64,000 nucleotides of DNA from an uncultured Stomatobaculum sp. (GTDB lineage: Bacteria > Bacillota > Clostridia > Lachnospirales > Lachnospiraceae), in assembly GCF_937924975.1 (NCBI RefSeq), contig NZ_CALEYG010000034.1:7638-71637 (forward strand). The letters run 5' to 3'. Positions 16,882 to 24,601 of the stretch are shown one piece after another. Both the position numbers and the translations under genes were made by a program. A model generated the notes under the pieces. It saw only the letters and a program-made list of their open reading frames with translations. It was not told the DNA's origin and searched no databases. Positions within the stretch are counted from its first letter, which is position 1. Each line of letters begins with the position of its first letter.

Positions 16882-17856
16882 ATGGCAAAGAAAATTGAGA
16901 CCATTGGTGTTTTGACGAGTGGCGGCGATGCCCCCGGTATGAATGCGGCAATCCGCGCGGTGGTTCGCACCGCGCTGCACTACGGCATGAAGGTAAAGGG
17001 CATTATGAGAGGTTACTCCGGTCTGCTTGACGAGGAGTTTATCGATATGAATGCGCGCAGCGTCGCGGACATCATCAACCGCGGCGGTACCATCCTCTAC
17101 ACGGCGCGCTGCATGGAGATGGTGACGGAAGAAGGCCAGCGCCAGGCGGCGGAGATCTGCAAAAAGCACGGCATCGACGGTGTGGTGGTCATCGGCGGCG
17201 ACGGCTCGTTCAAGGGTGCGGGCAAGCTCTCGAAGCTCGGCATCAATACGATCGGTGTGCCGGGGACCATTGACCTCGATATTGCCTGCACCGAGTACAC
17301 GATAGGCTTTGACACGGCGGTCAACACCGCAATCGACGCCATCGATAAGGTGCGCGACACCAGTACCTCGCACGAGCGCTGCTCGATCATCGAGGTCATG
17401 GGACGGCATGCAGGCTATATCGCGCTCTGGAGCGGCATTGCGACCGGCAGCGACGCGATTCTGATTCCCGAGCACTATGACGGCAACGAGCAGGAAATCA
17501 TAAATCACATCATTGCGAGCCGGAAGCGCGGCAAGAAGCACTTCATCATCATCAATGCCGAGGGCATTGGGCACTCGAGCTCCATGGCAAAGCGCATTGA
17601 GGCGGCAACTGGCATTGAGACCCGCGCGACGATTCTTGGCTATATGCAGCGCGGCGGCTCGCCCTCCTGTAAGGATCGCTTCTACGCTTCGATCATGGGC
17701 TCCAAGGCAGTGGATCTGCTCGCCGAGGGCAAGTCAAACCGCCTGGTCGCTTACCGGAACGGCGAGTTCTGTGATTTTGACATTGAAGAGGCGCTTCGCA
17801 TGCAGAAGGAAATTCCGGCGTACCAGCTGGAACTCTCCGCAAAGCTGACGCGTTGA
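16882..17856 (+). CDS. pfkA: ATP-dependent 6-phosphofructokinase
   Basis: Phosphorylates fructose 6-phosphate to fructose 1,6-bisphosphate, the committed step of glycolysis. The 324 residues show LTSGGDAPGMNAAIRAV, the nucleotide-binding GGDGSFKGA (105-113; Gly in place of the Asp of pyrophosphate enzymes argues for ATP), and GVPGTIDLD (126-133), where the family usually has TIDND, so one Asn is Leu while both catalytic Asp are kept. It also has RATILGYMQRGGSPS. ATG 16882 has GAGGAGG upstream. It probably starts the transcript that continues through the next small gene and dusB. Confidence 0.95.
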   Translation: MAKKIETIGVLTSGGDAPGMNAAIRAVVRTALHYGMKVKGIMRGYSGLLDEEFIDMNARSVADIINRGGTILYTARCMEMVTEEGQRQAAEICKKHGIDGVVVIGGDGSFKGAGKLSKLGINTIGVPGTIDLDIACTEYTIGFDTAVNTAIDAIDKVRDTSTSHERCSIIEVMGRHAGYIALWSGIATGSDAILIPEHYDGNEQEIINHIIASRKRGKKHFIIINAEGIGHSSSMAKRIEAATGIETRATILGYMQRGGSPSCKDRFYASIMGSKAVDLLAEGKSNRLVAYRNGEFCDFDIEEALRMQKEIPAYQLELSAKLTR

Positions 17857-17864
17857 GGAAGCTT

Positions 17865-18203
17865 ATGGCGGAACACACAGCGGAAAATACTGTTCTCTGC
17901 GGCGCGAATTCTTATGTGCAGAAGTTTTATTTGAATCCGGCGTTTCAGAAGCTCCCCGAGAGCATCAAACGCGAGCTTAAGATTCTCTGCGTGAGCATTA
18001 CGGAGGAGGCAGGCGGCGTACTGACGCTCGAATTCGACGAGGCGGGGAACCTCTTATTTAAGGCGAGCGCCGAGGACGGCGACTATCTCTTCGATGACAT
18101 TGCGAGCGGCATGAAAATAGGCAGAGCGCGCTTTGATCACCAGGAGCTCCTCGAGGAGCTGGAGCTCTACTACCGCGTTGTCTTTCTGGGAGAGAAGATT
18201 TGA
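17865..18203 (+). CDS. small conserved protein, possibly DUF6145
   Basis: A 112-residue protein without membrane segments or a signal sequence. It contains NSYVQKFYLNPAFQKLPESI and the acidic C-terminal half LEFDEAGNLLFKASAEDGDY. It looks like a small family found beside dusB in Lachnospiraceae that I believe is named DUF6145; the family name is from memory. The function is unknown. The start has GAGGAAGCTT before ATG, 8 bases after the pfkA stop, and the last bases overlap the dusB TTG start (TTGA). So it is cotranslated with dusB. Confidence 0.7.
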   Translation: MAEHTAENTVLCGANSYVQKFYLNPAFQKLPESIKRELKILCVSITEEAGGVLTLEFDEAGNLLFKASAEDGDYLFDDIASGMKIGRARFDHQELLEELELYYRVVFLGEKI

Positions 18204-19198
18204 GAATCGGAGAACTTGAACTGTGCTACGGGCTCATGCTCGCGCCGATGGCAGGTGTCAGCGACCTTCCGTTTCGCCTGCTCTGCCGCGAGCAGGGCGC
18301 GGAACTTGCGGTCACCGAGATGGTAAGCGCGAAGGCGCTGCATTATAAAAATAAGGCGACCGAGGAGCTCTTAAAGAGCTGTGAGGGCGACAGGCCGCTC
18401 GCGGTGCAGCTCTTCGGCTCGGAGCCGGAAATCTGCGCGGAAGCTGCGGAGGCACTCTCGGAGCGCCCAGAATTTGCCCTGATCGACTTTAACATGGGCT
18501 GCCCGATGCCGAAGATTGTGAATAACGGCGACGGTTCAAAGCTCATGACCAACCCGCCGCTCGCGGCGGAAATCATTGCCGCAATGGCAAAAAAAAGCAA
18601 AAAGCCGGTGTGCGTGAAAATGCGCGCCGGCTTTACTGAGGGAGAGAAGAACGCACCGGAACTCGCAAAGCGCCTGGAGGCAGCCGGTGCCGCGATGCTC
18701 ACCGTACACGGCCGCACGCGGGAGCAGTACTACGCGGGAACTGCGGACTGGGACATCATACGGCAGGTCAAGGAGGCAGTCTCGATTCCGGTCATCGGAA
18801 ACGGCGACATTGTGAGCGGTGAGAGCGCGGCGCGCATGCTGCGGGAGACCGGCTGCGACGGCATTGCAATCGGCAGGGCAGCCGAGGGCAATCCCTGGAT
18901 TTTCCGGGAAATCCGCCACTATCTGGAGACGGGTGAAACTCTGCCGCCGCCGGATCTTGAAGAGCGCTTTGCCGTCATGCGGCGTCACCTCGCGCTGGAG
19001 GTAGAAGCGGACGGCGAGCGCATGGCGGTGCGGAAACTCAGAAGCCACTTTGCCTGGTACCTGCATGGTTTTCCGAATGCGGCGAAGTGGAGACATGCGA
19101 TTAACACAGCGGAGTCTCAGGAAGTACTCCTCGAAATTCTGGAGAGTGCCTTTCAGGCGGCGAATCGCCTTGACACGATGGAAAGCACTTCTTTATAA
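18200..19198 (+). CDS. dusB: tRNA-dihydrouridine synthase (DusB-like)
   Basis: FMN enzyme that reduces uridines in the D-loop of tRNA. The 332 residues show LAPMAGVSDLPFRLLCREQG, FNMGCPMPKIVNNGDGS with the catalytic Cys, VKMRAGF, MLTVHGRTREQYYAG, and IPVIGNGDIVSGE. The start is TTG 18200, overlapping the upstream stop as TTGA, with GGGAGAGAAGA upstream. Its 3' end contains the greA promoter. dusB next to greA and lysS is common in Firmicutes. Confidence 0.93.
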   Translation: MRIGELELCYGLMLAPMAGVSDLPFRLLCREQGAELAVTEMVSAKALHYKNKATEELLKSCEGDRPLAVQLFGSEPEICAEAAEALSERPEFALIDFNMGCPMPKIVNNGDGSKLMTNPPLAAEIIAAMAKKSKKPVCVKMRAGFTEGEKNAPELAKRLEAAGAAMLTVHGRTREQYYAGTADWDIIRQVKEAVSIPVIGNGDIVSGESAARMLRETGCDGIAIGRAAEGNPWIFREIRHYLETGETLPPPDLEERFAVMRRHLALEVEADGERMAVRKLRSHFAWYLHGFPNAAKWRHAINTAESQEVLLEILESAFQAANRLDTMESTSL

Positions 19199-19199
19199 T
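19170..19199 (+). promoter_or_regulatory. consensus sigma-A promoter of greA-lysS
   Basis: TTGACA (19170-19175), 18 bases, TATAAT (19194-19199): both boxes match consensus exactly. It overlaps the dusB stop codon and lies 37 bases before greA. Confidence 0.88.
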
Positions 19200-19235
19200 A
19201 GTATGACTGTTTTTATTTAACCAAGGAGGTTCGCC

Positions 19236-19730
19236 ATGGCGGAAATCAAAAAGAATGTTTTGACCCAGGAAGGGTTAAAGCGCTATGAGGAAGAGTTGCA
19301 GGATCTGCGCGTCAATAAGCGCAAGGAAATTGCAGATAAAATCAAAGAGGCAAGAGAGCAGGGCGACCTCTCGGAGAATGCAGAGTATGATGCGGCGAAG
19401 GACGAGCAGCGCGACATCGAGGCGAGAATCGGCGAGCTCGAGGAGCTCTTAAAGCACGCAGAGGTCTATGTGACCGAGGAGACGCCGATCGACAAGGTCG
19501 GCATCGGCAGCCTCGTGAAGGTGCTTGACATCGACGAGGACGAAGAGCTCACATTTAAGATTGTCGGCAACGAGGAGGCGGACTCGATGGAGGGCCGCAT
19601 TTCCAACGAGTCGCCGCTCGGCGCGGCGTTGCTCGGCAAGGAAGTCGGAGAGCAGGTCACGGTCGAACTTCCGGCCGGAGATCTTTCTTATCGGGTACTC
19701 AGTATTACAAAGGAGAGCAGCGATGAGTGA
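19236..19730 (+). CDS. greA: transcription elongation factor GreA
   Basis: GreA rescues backtracked RNA polymerase by stimulating cleavage of the nascent RNA. The 164 residues contain the N-terminal coiled coil with LTQEGLKRYEEELQDLRVNK and the tip region EAREQGDLSENAEYDAAKDE (the acidic tip residues are present). The C-terminal domain has ISNESPLGAALLGKEVGEQV. The start has AAGGAGG at ideal spacing. The stop overlaps the lysS start by eight bases, so the two are coupled. Confidence 0.96.
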   Translation: MAEIKKNVLTQEGLKRYEEELQDLRVNKRKEIADKIKEAREQGDLSENAEYDAAKDEQRDIEARIGELEELLKHAEVYVTEETPIDKVGIGSLVKVLDIDEDEELTFKIVGNEEADSMEGRISNESPLGAALLGKEVGEQVTVELPAGDLSYRVLSITKESSDE

Positions 19731-21675
19731 GATGAAGAAGAACAGCGAAGCGCAGGAGCAGCAGGATGTGCACCGCCTGATGCAGGTGCGCCTTGACAAG
19801 CTGAACGAATTAAAGGCTGCCGGTAAGGATCCGTTTGAGATTACGACCTACGAGCAGAGCCACCACGCCGCGGAAATCAAGGCACATTTTGAGGAGCTGA
19901 AGGACACGGAAGTCTCGGTCGCAGGTCGCATGATGAGCAAGCGCATCATGGGGAAGGCGTCTTTCTGCGCGGTGCGCGATCTGAGTGGCGACATTCAGAT
20001 TTATGTGGCGCGCGATGCGGTCGGCGAAGAGGCTTATGCCTTCTTTAAGAAGTACGATATCGGCGACATCATCGGCGTTCGCGGCAAGGTCTTTGAGACC
20101 AAGACCGGCGAGATTTCGATTCACGCGGAGGAGCTGACCCTGCTCACGAAGAGCATGCAGCCGCTTCCGGAGAAGTTCCACGGTCTCACCGACACCGACC
20201 AGCGCTACCGCCAGCGCTACATTGACCTCGTCATGAATCCGGAGGTGCGCGAGACCTTTGTGAAGCGCTCCAAGATTATCTCCTCGATTCGGAGATACCT
20301 GGATCAGAGAGGCTTCATGGAAGTCGAAACCCCGATGCTCGTATCGAATGCGGGCGGCGCGGCGGCGCGCCCCTTTGAGACCCACTACAATGCGCTGAGC
20401 GAGGATGTGAAGCTCCGTATCTCCCTGGAGCTCTACTTAAAGCGCCTCATTGTCGGCGGTCTGGAGCGTGTCTACGAGATAGGGCGCGTGTTCCGGAACG
20501 AAGGCCTGGATGCCCGTCACAACCCGGAGTTCACACTGATGGAGCTCTATCAGGCGTACACGGACTACGAGGGCATGATGAACCTCACCGAGGATATGTT
20601 CCGCCACGTGGCGCGCGAGGTAAACGGCAGCGCGAAGATTATGTACAGCGGCACCGAGATTGACCTCGAGAAGCCCTTCCGTCGCATTACGATGACCGAG
20701 GCGGTCAAGGAGTACAGCGGTGTCGATTTCGCAACCATCGAGACCCTCGAAGAGGCGAGAGCCATCGCAAAGGAGAAGGGCGTCGCATTTGAGGAGAGAC
20801 ACAAGAGAGGCGATATTCTGAACCTCTTCTTTGAGACTTTCTGCGAGGAGCACATGATTCAGCCGACCTTCGTGACCGATCACCCGATCGAGATTTCGCC
20901 GCTCACGAAGAAGAAGCCGAACAACCCGGACTATGTGGAGCGCTTTGAGCTCTTCATCTACGGCAGAGAGATGTGCAACGCCTACTCCGAGCTGAACGAC
21001 CCGATTGACCAGCGCGAGCGCTTCAAGGCGCAGGACGCACTGGCAGCGGCGGGCGATGAAGAGGCGAACCACACGGACGAGGACTTCTTAAACGCGCTGA
21101 ATGTCGGTATGCCCCCGACCGGCGGTATCGGCTACGGCATCGACCGTCTGGTGATGCTCCTGACCGACAGTCCGGCCATCCGCGATGTACTGCTGTTCCC
21201 GACCATGAAGACCGTGAAGGCCGAGAACAAAGAAGCACATGGCGAGAGCGAAGGGAAGCCAAATGAGGCAAGCGGCTTCTTTACGCCGAATGAGAAGATT
21301 GATTTCAGCGGGGTTAAGATTGAGCCCCTGTTCGAAGATCAGGTGGATTTCGAAACCTTCTCGAAGAGCGATTTCCGCGCGGTCAAGGTAAAGGACTGCA
21401 AGGCTGTGCCGAAGTCGAAGAAGCTCCTGCAGTTTACCTTAGACGACGGAACGGGCACAGATCGCACGATTTTAAGCGGAATTCACGCCTACTACGAGCC
21501 GGAAGAACTAATCGGAAAGACCCTGATTGCAATCACGAACCTGCCGCCGCGCCCCATGATGGGCATTGAGTCCTGCGGCATGTTGCTCTCTGCGGTCAAC
21601 GAGCGCAACGGGGAGGAAGAGCTTCATCTTCTCATGGTGGACAACCATATCCCGGCGGGGGCGAAGCTGTATTGA
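19723..21675 (+). CDS. lysS: lysyl-tRNA synthetase, class II, with C-terminal EMAP-type tRNA-binding domain
   Basis: Charges tRNA-Lys. The 650 residues are about 150 longer than a usual bacterial LysRS. They show the N-terminal OB anticodon-binding domain, motif 2 (FRNEGLDARHNPEFTLMEL, near residue 258) and motif 3 (GIGYGIDRLVMLL). A polar linker follows, then residues 527-650 form an extra domain (SGVKIEPLFEDQVDFETFSK, DFRAVKVKDCKAVPKSKKLL, GIESCGMLLSAV), the OB-fold tRNA-binding module better known from the C terminus of MetRS and from Trbp111. AAAGGAG precedes ATG 19723. The last 476 bases recur at 26421-26887. No clear terminator follows this copy. Confidence 0.95.
   Translation: MSEMKKNSEAQEQQDVHRLMQVRLDKLNELKAAGKDPFEITTYEQSHHAAEIKAHFEELKDTEVSVAGRMMSKRIMGKASFCAVRDLSGDIQIYVARDAVGEEAYAFFKKYDIGDIIGVRGKVFETKTGEISIHAEELTLLTKSMQPLPEKFHGLTDTDQRYRQRYIDLVMNPEVRETFVKRSKIISSIRRYLDQRGFMEVETPMLVSNAGGAAARPFETHYNALSEDVKLRISLELYLKRLIVGGLERVYEIGRVFRNEGLDARHNPEFTLMELYQAYTDYEGMMNLTEDMFRHVAREVNGSAKIMYSGTEIDLEKPFRRITMTEAVKEYSGVDFATIETLEEARAIAKEKGVAFEERHKRGDILNLFFETFCEEHMIQPTFVTDHPIEISPLTKKKPNNPDYVERFELFIYGREMCNAYSELNDPIDQRERFKAQDALAAAGDEEANHTDEDFLNALNVGMPPTGGIGYGIDRLVMLLTDSPAIRDVLLFPTMKTVKAENKEAHGESEGKPNEASGFFTPNEKIDFSGVKIEPLFEDQVDFETFSKSDFRAVKVKDCKAVPKSKKLLQFTLDDGTGTDRTILSGIHAYYEPEELIGKTLIAITNLPPRPMMGIESCGMLLSAVNERNGEEELHLLMVDNHIPAGAKLY
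21197..21672 (+). repeat. direct repeat, copy A: lysS 3' end
   Basis: Codes for the last 55 bases of the catalytic domain and linker plus the whole tRNA-binding domain. The partner at 26421-26887 lacks 9 bases (ACCGTGAAG or equivalent) near the start. The first 90 bases differ at several positions, while the remaining 375 differ at only about four. The two copies bound a 4.7 kb accessory segment. Confidence 0.92.
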
Positions 21676-21845
21676 TCCGGGGAAAATCACGGGCGGAAAA
21701 CCTGCGGATTTTTACAACAGATTCAAGCCGATTTTTTGCAGTGACACCGGATTTACAACATTTGTGCAACAAAAAGTCAAATGACGGTACATCGTAACAG
21801 ATGACAGCATAAAGTCTGACGCACATCCCAGTTCCAAAAACCTTC

Positions 21846-21889
21846 AAGGCACTCCTTTTCAGAATCAATCTGAGAGGGGGTGCCTTTTT
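21846..21889 (+). terminator. probable terminator downstream of lysS copy A
   Basis: AAGGCAC (21846-21852) pairs with GTGCCTT (21880-21886), with a further CTCC/GGGG pairing, followed by T run 21885-21889. It is 170 bases after the lysS stop. Confidence 0.65.
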
Positions 21890-22007
21890 GCGTGCAGACA
21901 GCAGGAAAAGAGGCTGAAAAGCCTTTCATCCCTGTTTGAATAGCAGCCAGATGACGCAGATGCCTGTTATCCGGGCATCTGCCCACAAATCCACGAGGAG
22001 GAAACGT

Positions 22008-22340
22008 ATGGAACAGGAGTATCAGGACATCACAAGACCAAGAGAAGTCCGGGAAGAGGTGAAGAAGCTGCGTAAAAAGTTTCTTCGCTATCAGGAAGCG
22101 GAGGTCGTGTACAGCATCTCGCACCGCAAGCTCATCGAGCTCGCGGATCGGGTGGGAGCGCTGTACAGGATGGAAGGGACGGTGCCGATCAACCGCGATA
22201 TTTTCGATACCTATCTCGAGAATTATAAGAGGGATGATCGACCAGATTCGGACGCAGATTATCAGGAGGGCGAAGAGGAAGATTATCTGAAAGATCTTGA
22301 GGAGGATGAAGGCAAACCGGAAGAAGCCGTTGGAAGCTAG
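22008..22340 (+). CDS. excisionase-like helix-turn-helix protein (DUF6462-like)
   Basis: A 110-residue protein whose middle part, KKFLRYQEAEVVYSISHRKL followed by a conserved INRDIFDTYLENYK, matches the layout of small DNA-binding proteins on Lachnospiraceae mobile elements (I recall DUF6462), which resemble excisionases of the Tn916 type. The C terminus is a run of acidic residues. ATG 22008 has GAGGAGG 8 bases upstream. It stands alone, first after lysS copy A, with no integrase beside it. Such proteins normally steer excision of an integrated element, so it marks this segment as element-derived. The family name is from memory. Confidence 0.7.
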   Translation: MEQEYQDITRPREVREEVKKLRKKFLRYQEAEVVYSISHRKLIELADRVGALYRMEGTVPINRDIFDTYLENYKRDDRPDSDADYQEGEEEDYLKDLEEDEGKPEEAVGS

Positions 22341-22601
22341 GACAATGGTTCAGATGTCTGAGAAAGGACCTTTCCCTATCCATAGAGGATGCTGGCATAG
22401 GGAGAAGTATTCATTGTTCTCCTTGACATTTTATGCTATGTTCGATTTGTGCGCATGATCGGTTGAGGCCGCAAATTACGACCTCAAGTTAAAACCCGAA
22501 ATTTGATATCTTTCAACGACTGCCCTATGAGGTGTGTCACTTTAGTCTCAGGGGCGCGGTTCTGAATTGAATCGATTTCACCTGATTAAAAAGTACAGTA
22601 C
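22341..22601 (+). other. non-coding stretch in the accessory island
   Basis: About 260 bases, clearly AT-richer than the core genome. I see only small hairpins, CCCTAT/ATAGGG near 22374-22404 and TTGAGG/CCTCAA near 22463-22488, and no convincing gene. Confidence 0.5.
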
Positions 22602-22855
22602 ATGGCGATAACGATAAATTTAAGATATATGGGTGCTAATGGAAGTGCAATCGCATTTGCAAATGAAATGATGAAAAGCGGAACAGTTGCTAAAATTCGT
22701 GCGGAGGATGGAAACCTGCGATACGAGTATTATCAATCCCTCGACTTTCTAGAGACGGTTCTGCTCATTGACTGTTGGATGATCTTCATATGGCTGTGGA
22801 GCGTTATGTCAGCACGGAGACAATTGAATCGGATGACCGGTTTATCCGAAGATAA
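22602..22855 (+). pseudogene. quinol monooxygenase (ABM domain) with internal deletion and frameshift
   Basis: The first 60 codons read MAITINLRYMGANGSAIAFA, then GTVAKIRAEDGNLRYEYYQS and ETVLLIDCW, as in small antibiotic-biosynthesis-type monooxygenases. After LLIDCW the frame no longer matches. From 22778 the next frame reads DDLHMAVERYVSTETIESDD and RFIRR before TAA at 22853-22855, which is the usual C terminus of this family. About 20-25 residues between the two parts are missing. So the gene has lost a central segment and shifted frame. In the original frame it runs on by chance into the next gene, giving a false 249-residue open frame. Confidence 0.75.
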
Positions 22856-22898
22856 ATCAGAATTTAATGTTCAAAGAATAGTGGAGGAGGCAAATAGG

Positions 22899-23351
22899 TT
22901 GATTCATAAAAGGAAATCTGTGTTACGAGTTATTTTGGGCATCATGGCTGCTATTGCATTCGTCTTTGCTTGCCTTCTTGGAGACCTTATCTATGCCACA
23001 CGTTTTAAAATTAATCCGGTTGATAAATCAATAGCACCAGATGGAACCTATGAGCTTTCATTCCAGCAGGTTGGTGATCCGGACTGGCCTTTTGGATATA
23101 CACATGCAAGACTTGTTTTGAAGAATGGAAAACGCGTCATAATTAAGCAAACATTTGATATTGCAGATGATGGAGCTAATGCTAGTATCAATAGCTGGAA
23201 TGTAGACTGGAAAGATATTTCTGTGGAAGTCGTTATTTCTGGAACTGAACAAGATGATGTACTTTATGTTTTAAAGTTTGATGGATCAGTCGATAGGAAA
23301 CAACTTGATACACGATATGGGCATATCAAAGAAGAGCGGACCAGAAAATGA
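22899..23351 (+). CDS. membrane-anchored protein of unknown function
   Basis: A 150-residue protein with a basic N terminus, one transmembrane segment (VILGIMAAIAFVFACLLGDL, residues about 11-30) and an outside domain starting SIAPDGTYELSFQQVGDPDW, which is reminiscent of DUF5412-type proteins, though I would not name it. I chose TTG 22899 because GGAGGAGG lies 8 bases upstream and the membrane helix follows directly. A longer form is fused to the decayed monooxygenase and is rejected. AT-rich codon use, unlike the core genome. Confidence 0.65.
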   Translation: MIHKRKSVLRVILGIMAAIAFVFACLLGDLIYATRFKINPVDKSIAPDGTYELSFQQVGDPDWPFGYTHARLVLKNGKRVIIKQTFDIADDGANASINSWNVDWKDISVEVVISGTEQDDVLYVLKFDGSVDRKQLDTRYGHIKEERTRK

Positions 23352-23398
23352 ATAGCAAAGAGTTGCAAATTTTTAAATTTGGCGGAGGAGAGAAGTAA

Positions 23399-23584
23399 GT
23401 GGATAAAGTAAAGAATGAAGGATATGTTATTTGCCCACGTTGCAAACAAGAGGTTTACAAAGAAGCGACTGTATGCCCTTTTTGTAAATTTGGTATTATG
23501 GTATGGATTGAAGGAGAAATTGATGAAAACGGAAACCAAATAAAGGATAAGGTAAAGAGAAATCCCAGCTTTGTATGCAATTAA
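23399..23584 (+). CDS. small zinc-ribbon protein
   Basis: A 61-residue protein with two CxxC pairs, CPRCKQEV and CPFCKFG (residues about 12-30), so it should bind one zinc. The C-terminal part, IEGEIDENGNQIKDKV, is polar. The start is GTG 23399 with GGAGGAG upstream. It follows the membrane protein gene by 47 bases and is probably co-transcribed. The function is unknown. Confidence 0.6.
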   Translation: MDKVKNEGYVICPRCKQEVYKEATVCPFCKFGIMVWIEGEIDENGNQIKDKVKRNPSFVCN

Positions 23585-23597
23585 ATATCCACCATTC

Positions 23598-23634
23598 ACC
23601 GGATTCGCTCTTACAGCGTTTCCGGTATTTTTTT
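23598..23634 (+). terminator. possible terminator after the zinc-ribbon gene
   Basis: ACCGGA (23598-23603) and TCCGGT (23621-23626) with weaker inner pairing, then a T run at 23628-23634. The next 185 bases to 23819 hold no gene I can support. Confidence 0.5.
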
Positions 23635-23819
23635 GCCGAAATTCCGACAAGGAACCACAACAGAAGTAGTTGGCAGAACAGAAGCCAACGTCCACAGACC
23701 GATTGGATAGTGTCAATAATTTTTGCAAAATTCATTTCCAGCCACCAGTTGTTAGTCAACCGATTGCTTTTCGATAGGAAAGGCATCGGTCATTTTTTAT
23801 GCCACGAGGAGGAGAACAA

Positions 23820-24014
23820 ATGGCAAGGCGATTAAGATATCTGCACTATGACGAACAAATGACTGTGCTGATGGAACGCGGCAATCTTTCGCAGATTCCG
23901 GCGGACAGGAACCACACCCGCGGATCCGTGATAGAGAAACTGAAAATGTTGGGAGCAGCGGAGCCACATAAGAATGCGGGAAAAGCAGACCCAAAGGGAG
24001 GCAGCAATGGATAA
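23820..24014 (+). CDS. small mobile-element protein upstream of radC-like gene
   Basis: A 64-residue basic protein (MARRLRYLHYDEQMTVLMER, then RGSVIEKLKMLGA). I do not recognise its fold. Small proteins of this kind often precede the RadC-like gene on Firmicutes integrative elements. ATG 23820 has GAGGAGG upstream and the stop overlaps the next start. Confidence 0.5.
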   Translation: MARRLRYLHYDEQMTVLMERGNLSQIPADRNHTRGSVIEKLKMLGAAEPHKNAGKADPKGGSNG

Positions 24015-24480
24015 GGAAGAACTTGTTTTTACGACAATTGAGGATCTGATCCGATATCTTGGCGAATGCGGAGAGGATGTACAGATCCACATGGAAATTG
24101 AGGTAGAAGGGGAAAGGAGGGCACCTGCTGCCGCGGAAGAAGGAGACAGCCAGATACCGCTTACAAGCCCGGAAGGCGCAGCGGCAGTTATGCGGGATGT
24201 GCTGAAGGAGCTTGACCGGGAGTGGGTATGCGTTGTCAATATGGACAATCACTTAAAGCCCGTGAACTTTAACATCGTCTCCATAGGCAGCATCAATCAG
24301 TCACTTGCGCCGATCCAGAACATTTTGAAGAGCGGTATCCTCTCGAACTGCAGCAACATCATGCTGATGCACAATCATCCCTCCGGCGATAACGAGCCGA
24401 GCCGGGAGGACATACAGCTCACAAAGCGCCTGGTCGAGGCGGCAAAACTCATGGATATGAATGTATGGTTGCTTCGATGA
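24007..24480 (+). pseudogene. RadC-like JAB-domain protein, truncated at the C terminus
   Basis: A 157-residue product with the JAMM/MPN metal motif HNHPSGDNEPSRED (His122, His124, Asp135), typical of the RadC-like proteins carried by mobile elements, whose role is not settled. In full-length relatives the sequence goes on from LMDMNV to a final strand of about 25 residues (LDHIIIG-type). Here it breaks into WLLR and stop at 24478-24480, so the last strand is lost. The sequence after the break is unrelated. It could still be translated, but probably does not fold normally. Confidence 0.75.
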
Positions 24481-24538
24481 TAGGTGTCCTCGTCCGTTCG
24501 ATGGATTTCTTTATTTAGGTCAAAATGTAAAAATGAAA

Positions 24539-24579
24539 TTTACATTCTTGCTTACAACTGGTACAATTACAAGCAAGAA
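24539..24579 (+). promoter_or_regulatory. promoter and operator of the AbiE toxin-antitoxin operon
   Basis: TTTACA (24539-24544), 17 bases, TACAAT (24562-24567). A perfect 9-base inverted repeat, TTCTTGCTT (24545-24553) and AAGCAAGAA (24571-24579), spans the spacer and the -10 box. AbiEi antitoxins are known to bind inverted repeats in their own promoter, so this is the likely autoregulation site. Confidence 0.7.
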
Positions 24580-24601
24580 AATAAATAAAGGCGGTGGCTA
24601 C

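Noticed and set aside
22602..23351. 249-residue fused monooxygenase-membrane protein
   Set aside because: Explained by a frameshifted monooxygenase running into a separate membrane gene with its own ribosome site.
23575..23835. 86-codon plus-strand frame
   Set aside because: It has no ribosome site, overlaps a terminator-like hairpin and has no recognisable features.
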